From assembly GCA_028685755.1 (NCBI GenBank), contig JAQUDJ010000006.1, positions 1 through 64,000 on the forward strand: a stretch of 64,000 nt of DNA. Direction: 5' to 3'. A model generated the notes under the pieces. The model did no database searches. It was not told the DNA's origin and worked only from the letters and a program-made list of their open reading frames with translations. Each line of letters begins with the position of its first letter. Positions within the stretch are counted from its first letter, which is position 1. Shown one piece after another: positions 60,003 through 64,000 of the stretch. Made by a program: the position numbers and the translations under genes. This DNA is from Eubacteriales bacterium (GTDB taxonomy: Bacteria; Bacillota; Clostridia; Saccharofermentanales; UBA5734).

Positions 60003-60893
60003 TTATTGATTATTTAAAATCCGAACTAGTGGCGAATCTTGACTGAGAATCAAGGTCTTGTCGCCGGTCAGGGCTTTACGCGTCGCGTCAAGTTCGCGGA
60101 CAAAGACATAAAAATCAGCCTTTGCTGGATCATTATACAATGTTTTGAGGATCGCCATATACTCTTCTTCGCCTTCGCCGATTAAGCGCTGGGCTTGCGC
60201 CTTCGCTTCGCCGATGACGATTTCGATTTCTTTGTCGGTTTCATTGCGGATCTTGGCGGCTTCTAGTTCGCCTTCAGCCTTAAACGTTGCGGCCATTTGA
60301 GAGCGCTCAGATATCATTCGGTCATAAACGGCTGCTTCATTGTCACTTGGCAAATCAAAGCGTTTGATTTCGACGGTTTGAATATGGACCCCGTAGCCTT
60401 TGAGTTGTGCTGCTACCTGCTCGGTAATTTGTTTGTTAAGCGATGTGCGTCCTGCCTCCTCATCAGCAATGATCTGATTCTGATTGAGGCTACCCATGAC
60501 GTTTTTGATAACACTGTAAGTACTCGCATCAATACGCTTTTGCATTTCTGTGATATTACCCACGGTCCGAATAAATGTTGTGACGTCTTCGATCGCCCAG
60601 ATTGAATAGCTGTCGACGATCATCGCTTTTTTGTCGGCAGTCAGGACTTCTGAGGGGTTGATATTGTAAATCATTTGTTTATTAGTCAAGCGATTGACAT
60701 CTTGAATAAAAGGCATTTTAACTTTAAGACCTGCATCGAGTTCAATGGCTTGAATCTTTCCAAACTGGGTGACATAAACGAATTCACCTTCATTAACGGT
60801 ATAAAATGAACCCGATAGAATGGCGATAACAATAACTACGACGATAACCGTTAAACCAAGTCGGCCGATTGATTTTGCTGCATTCATGGTCAA
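60003..60893 (-). CDS. hflC: SPFH-family protease modulator HflC
   Basis: A 296-residue protein with one N-terminal transmembrane segment (LTVIVVVIVIAILSGSFYTV) and an SPFH/band-7 domain (FVYVTQFGKIQAIELDAGLK ... IQTVEIKRFDLPSD). Together with HflK it surrounds the FtsH protease at the membrane. AAKIRNETDKEIEIVIGEAK is the conserved coiled-coil. It overlaps hflK by four bases (ATGA). Followed by the zinc-ribbon gene. ftsH is not in the window. Confidence 0.92.
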   Translation of the reverse strand: MTMNAAKSIGRLGLTVIVVVIVIAILSGSFYTVNEGEFVYVTQFGKIQAIELDAGLKVKMPFIQDVNRLTNKQMIYNINPSEVLTADKKAMIVDSYSIWAIEDVTTFIRTVGNITEMQKRIDASTYSVIKNVMGSLNQNQIIADEEAGRTSLNKQITEQVAAQLKGYGVHIQTVEIKRFDLPSDNEAAVYDRMISERSQMAATFKAEGELEAAKIRNETDKEIEIVIGEAKAQAQRLIGEGEEEYMAILKTLYNDPAKADFYVFVRELDATRKALTGDKTLILSQDSPLVRILNNQ

Positions 60894-61852
60894 TTCACCC
60901 CCGATTCAGTATTCGTACTCGATCCACTTGCGGTGAACGACTCCAACGGCAGGAGCTTTGACGTGCCTGTACTGTCATCGATATATACTTTGACACCCGG
61001 CAAGATGTCTTCAATCATTTCGAGATACATGCGCTGGCGTGTGATCGCCGGGAAATTCTGGTATTCATTAAACATCGCTTGGAACTTGTCTTTTTCACCG
61101 GTAGCGAGGTTGATTTTAGCTTGTTTTGCACCTTCAGCATCTTTGACAATTTTGTCAGCCTGTGCCTGTGCTGCTGGAATTTTTCCGTTTTGATATTCGA
61201 GGGCTTGGTTGATCGCGGTAGCCTTTTGTTGTTTTGCAGTTTCTACATCGCGGAAAGCTTTGGCGACATCTTCTGTCGGCGGCTCTGAGTCATTGATTTT
61301 GACATCGAGAATCATCAGCCCAATATCATTGGTTTGCAAGCTTTCAGTCAGCATTTCTTTGACGTCTGCTTGTATTTGGATTTTGCCAATCGTCAAAACA
61401 TCGTCGATATTGCGTGTCCCGACCACGGCACGCACCGCGCCTTGGATCATATTTTTCAGAATCAGATCCGGGTTATTCGTGGTGTATAGATATTTATACG
61501 GATCGCTAATTTTCCATTCGACGAAAAAATCGATGTTGACGATATTCATATCGCCTGTGATCATATTGCTTTCTTCAGGTACGCTCGTATAGGTACTATC
61601 TTCGTTTTGAAAATAGCCTAGTTCAATTTTCTGGGTCAGGTTGACGGGTAAAATTGTGACGGATTGAATCGGCCACGGTAACTTAATATTTAAACCAGCC
61701 CCCTCGGTTCGCGTATACTTGCCGAACGTCGTGATGACTGCCTGTTCACTCTCAGCAACCGTGAAAACGGTTGAACTGCCAAACGTGATGACGGCTAAAA
61801 TGGCAACCACCACGACAATAAGGGTCGCCATTTGTTTCGGAGTTAGTTTCAT
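60890..61852 (-). CDS. hflK: SPFH-family protease modulator HflK
   Basis: A 320-residue partner of HflC. It has an N-terminal membrane segment (LIVVVVAILAVITFGSSTVF), a band-7 domain (QAVITTFGKYTRTEGAGLNI, IDFFVEWKISDPYKY, AVVGTRNIDDVLT) and a coiled-coil tail (KATAINQALEYQNGKIPAAQ). The typical glycine-rich N-terminal region of proteobacterial HflK is missing, as in other Firmicutes. It overlaps hflC and lies 18 bases after nadA. Confidence 0.92.
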   Translation of the reverse strand: MKLTPKQMATLIVVVVAILAVITFGSSTVFTVAESEQAVITTFGKYTRTEGAGLNIKLPWPIQSVTILPVNLTQKIELGYFQNEDSTYTSVPEESNMITGDMNIVNIDFFVEWKISDPYKYLYTTNNPDLILKNMIQGAVRAVVGTRNIDDVLTIGKIQIQADVKEMLTESLQTNDIGLMILDVKINDSEPPTEDVAKAFRDVETAKQQKATAINQALEYQNGKIPAAQAQADKIVKDAEGAKQAKINLATGEKDKFQAMFNEYQNFPAITRQRMYLEMIEDILPGVKVYIDDSTGTSKLLPLESFTASGSSTNTESGVN

Positions 61853-61870
61853 GCTTTTACCTCTTTTCGA

Positions 61871-62785
61871 TTATTGGCCTAACTCAATCATTTTGTCGAT
61901 CGGTCGGCGAGCGTCACGCATCAATTCATCCGATAAGATAATTTCTTCACCACCAGTTCCAGCGATGGCCCGGTAAACATCCATCAGCGAGGTGATTTTC
62001 ATATTGGGGCAGACGAGTTTTTTGGAGAGCATGTGAAAATGCTTGTCCGGAAATTGGTAGGTGAGATGCTCAGAAATGCTCATTTCAGTGCCGATGATAA
62101 ATTCATTCGCGTCACTTTGGGCTGCAAATTCGAGGATTGCTGAGGTTGAACCAACAAAGTCAGCATGGGCGACAACTTCAGGGACACATTCTGGGTGCAC
62201 GAGTAAAAGCGCACCTGGATGATCTTTCCGAGCATTGATGACATCACGTTCGGTCACACCGGCATGGACATGACAACCACCGAGCCAGAGGTTGATTTTT
62301 TTATCAGGTAATTGGCGTTGAACGTAGTCGCCTAAATTACAATCCGGGATAAACAACATCTCTTTTTCTGGCAAACGCGAAACAATTTTGACGGCTGTCG
62401 AAGAAGTCACGCATACATCACAAACTGCCTTGAGTTCTGCTGTTGTATTGATATACGCGACAATCGGGTGATCTGGATGCTCCTTTTTATACTGACGAAC
62501 GCGTTCTGGTGCGATTTGCTCTGCCATTGGACAGCCAGCATCGGGATGCGCCAAAATCACTTTTTTGTCCGGTGATAATAGTTTAACACCTTCAGCCATA
62601 AAACGGACGCCGGCTAGAACAACCGTCGACTCCGGTGCAAGTTGGGCCTTTTGACTCAAAACAAAAGAGTCTCCTTTGATGTCAGCGACTTCTAATATTT
62701 CAGATGCCTGATAGGTATGTGCAACCAGACATATGTTTTTTTCTTTTTTTAGGGCAATTATTTTGTCCTGGATCTCTCGAATCAT
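61871..62785 (-). CDS. nadA: Quinolinate synthase
   Basis: A 304-residue [4Fe-4S] enzyme that condenses iminoaspartate with dihydroxyacetone phosphate to quinolinate for NAD synthesis. Expected motifs: VAHTYQASEILEVADI (binding), HPDAGCPMAE (Cys ligand), VCVTSSTAVKIV (Cys), IPDCNLGDYVQRQ and NLWLGGCHVHAGVTE, VHPECVPEVVAHADF. The ATG at 62785 after AGGAGG is preferred to the track's 62812. nadB and nadC are not seen here, so they are elsewhere or absent. Confidence 0.95.
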   Translation of the reverse strand: MIREIQDKIIALKKEKNICLVAHTYQASEILEVADIKGDSFVLSQKAQLAPESTVVLAGVRFMAEGVKLLSPDKKVILAHPDAGCPMAEQIAPERVRQYKKEHPDHPIVAYINTTAELKAVCDVCVTSSTAVKIVSRLPEKEMLFIPDCNLGDYVQRQLPDKKINLWLGGCHVHAGVTERDVINARKDHPGALLLVHPECVPEVVAHADFVGSTSAILEFAAQSDANEFIIGTEMSISEHLTYQFPDKHFHMLSKKLVCPNMKITSLMDVYRAIAGTGGEEIILSDELMRDARRPIDKMIELGQ

Positions 62786-62842
62786 AAATCCTCCTGTTGG
62801 TGGTAGTTGCAAACTTTGATTTAAATGTGTTGCGATCGAGCA

Positions 62843-63997
62843 TCAGCCGCCAGCGGCTGTCGCTGGATTAAACCGCGGTCCGGTACGAATCGTTGCGCCA
62901 CCGAGCATTTCATCGTCGCGATAAAAGACGATCAATTGGCCCGGCGTGATTGCCCGCTGTGGTTCTGAAAAGATGACGAGTAATTTGCCATCTGTTTGGA
63001 TATCAATTTGGCAAGGTGCAGGTTTGGCCGAATAGCGGATTTTGGCCGTCATTTGTTGACCATCGGTGACCGGAACGATCCAGTTGATGTGGTCAGCTAA
63101 AAGATAACGGTTGAATAAAGCTTCATTGGGTCCGACAACTAATCGGTTATCTGTTGCATTCTTGTCAATGACGAAGGTCGGTTGGCCAAATGCCCCTAGG
63201 CCTTTGCGTTGGCCAATTGTATAATCAACAACGCCGGTGTGTTGGCCGACGATCTTACCATCGCTGTCATACATCGGGCCAGGTTTGGCAATATCGCCGC
63301 TGTTTTCGCGGAGAAATTCAGTATAGCGGCCGTCAACAAAACAAATCTCTTGGCTGTCGGGTTTGTTATGGATGCGCAGGCCCGCTGCTAATGCAATCGC
63401 GCGAACCTCTGGCTTAGTCAGTTCTCCGAGTGGAAATAATAATTTTGATAATTGTTTTTGCGTCAGCATATAGAGTGCATAGCTTTGATCCTTCCGGTCG
63501 TCGCACCCTTTTCGCAGGTGAAAGAGGCCAGTAGCTGGGTCGAGCGTATTGCGTAAATAATGGCCGGTTGCAACGAAATCAAAACCATATGCATCGGCTT
63601 TTTCTAATAATTCTTCAAACTTGATTGAACGATTGCACTCGACACAAGGATTAGGCGTTAACCCTTGGCGATAAGCCTCGACAAAAGGCGTGATCACTTT
63701 CTCTTCAAAGGACCGTTTCATATTGAAGGTATGGTGTTCAACCCCTATTGCATGACATACGCGCCGCGCATCTTCAACGCTTTCTAAAGAACAGCAAGCT
63801 CGTGAAACATATTCGTCTTCGTTTTGTCGATCAAATAACTTTAAAGTCACACCGGTGACCTCATAGCCTTGGCGTTGTAAAAGGACTGCGGCTACCGAAG
63901 AATCAACTCCGCCGCTCATCGCGACAAGCACCCGTTTGCCATGATGCGGGTCGAGCGGCTGATCGGCTGCTGCTGAGGTATCCTGAGGTTTGGTCAT
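62843..63997 (-). CDS. mnmA: tRNA 2-thiouridylase
   Basis: A 384-residue PP-loop enzyme that thiolates uridine-34 of tRNA (Lys, Glu, Gln). The pyrophosphatase motif VAMSGGVDSSVAAVLL is near residue 27. The catalytic cysteines are in LTPNPCVECNRSIKFEE and SQEICFVDGRYTEF. C-terminal barrel domains close the protein. The ATG at 63997 lies at the window edge, with its ribosome-binding site probably outside; the first ~18 residues (MTKPQDTSAAADQPLDPHHG) are an extension over shorter relatives. It heads the run toward nadA, 57 bases away. Confidence 0.96.
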   Translation of the reverse strand: MTKPQDTSAAADQPLDPHHGKRVLVAMSGGVDSSVAAVLLQRQGYEVTGVTLKLFDRQNEDEYVSRACCSLESVEDARRVCHAIGVEHHTFNMKRSFEEKVITPFVEAYRQGLTPNPCVECNRSIKFEELLEKADAYGFDFVATGHYLRNTLDPATGLFHLRKGCDDRKDQSYALYMLTQKQLSKLLFPLGELTKPEVRAIALAAGLRIHNKPDSQEICFVDGRYTEFLRENSGDIAKPGPMYDSDGKIVGQHTGVVDYTIGQRKGLGAFGQPTFVIDKNATDNRLVVGPNEALFNRYLLADHINWIVPVTDGQQMTAKIRYSAKPAPCQIDIQTDGKLLVIFSEPQRAITPGQLIVFYRDDEMLGGATIRTGPRFNPATAAGG

Positions 63998-64000
63998 GTT

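Overview
The window looks like a chromosomal segment of an anaerobic, fermentative Firmicute, probably a member of Clostridia. The main pointers are a butyrate kinase/phosphate butyryltransferase pair, type III glutamine synthetase, an NfnAB-type ferredoxin/NADP complex, a T-box leader in front of valS, a RACo-like corrinoid activator and strong AGGAGG ribosome-binding sites throughout. Species cannot be named from sequence alone. About 46 protein genes were found, most of them on the minus strand. No rRNA, tRNA, CRISPR array or insertion sequence was seen.

Layout. 1-7.6 kb: UPF0210 and ACT-domain pair, an MBL hydrolase, a RACo-like protein coupled to 5-formyl-THF cyclo-ligase, a thioesterase, an aldo/keto reductase and class II fructose-bisphosphate aldolase with a clear promoter, operator-like palindrome and terminator. 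7.8-9.4 kb: an AT-rich plus-strand AbiEi/AbiEii type IV toxin-antitoxin pair that abuts a decayed SDR gene just downstream of valS. 9.5-12.5 kb: valS with a full T-box leader (specifier GUC). 12.5-21.6 kb: a sialate-O-acetylesterase-like protein, then the run pgi - radical SAM (TIGR03960) - DUF2344 - RNase E/G - NrdD-like protein lacking the glycyl-radical domain. 21.7-27.8 kb: arginine decarboxylase and agmatinase (arginine to putrescine) with an NfeD-like protein and a DUF4080 radical SAM protein; then a Crp/Fnr regulator divergent from a rhodanese lipoprotein. 27.8-31.8 kb: a YhaN/YhaO-like DNA-repair pair.

31.9-41.1 kb: a long minus-strand run nfnA-nfnB-FAH-pabA-pabB-pabC-GlpA-like oxidase-FAD oxidoreductase/DUF1667 fusion, divergent from ferritin. 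41.3-50.1 kb: ferritin, glnN with an attenuator-type leader, UDP-galactopyranose mutase, a GPH sugar transporter, a secreted L,D-transpeptidase and 4-alpha-glucanotransferase. 50.3-55.1 kb: a MarR regulator with a histidine-rich tail overlapping a heterodimeric ABC exporter. 55.1-64 kb: a minus-strand run mnmA-nadA-hflK-hflC-zinc-ribbon membrane protein-transglutaminase lipoprotein-buk-ptb-ilvN.

The points most worth a second look are the NrdD-like protein without its radical glycine, the glnN leader (mutually exclusive hairpins with an ANTAR-like hexaloop), the AbiE insertion at a broken SDR gene, the palindromes between the Crp/Fnr gene and the rhodanese gene, and the lone RACo-like protein. 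No wholly new multi-gene defence or metabolic system could be demonstrated from the sequence. All functions are by motif and family recognition without database search.
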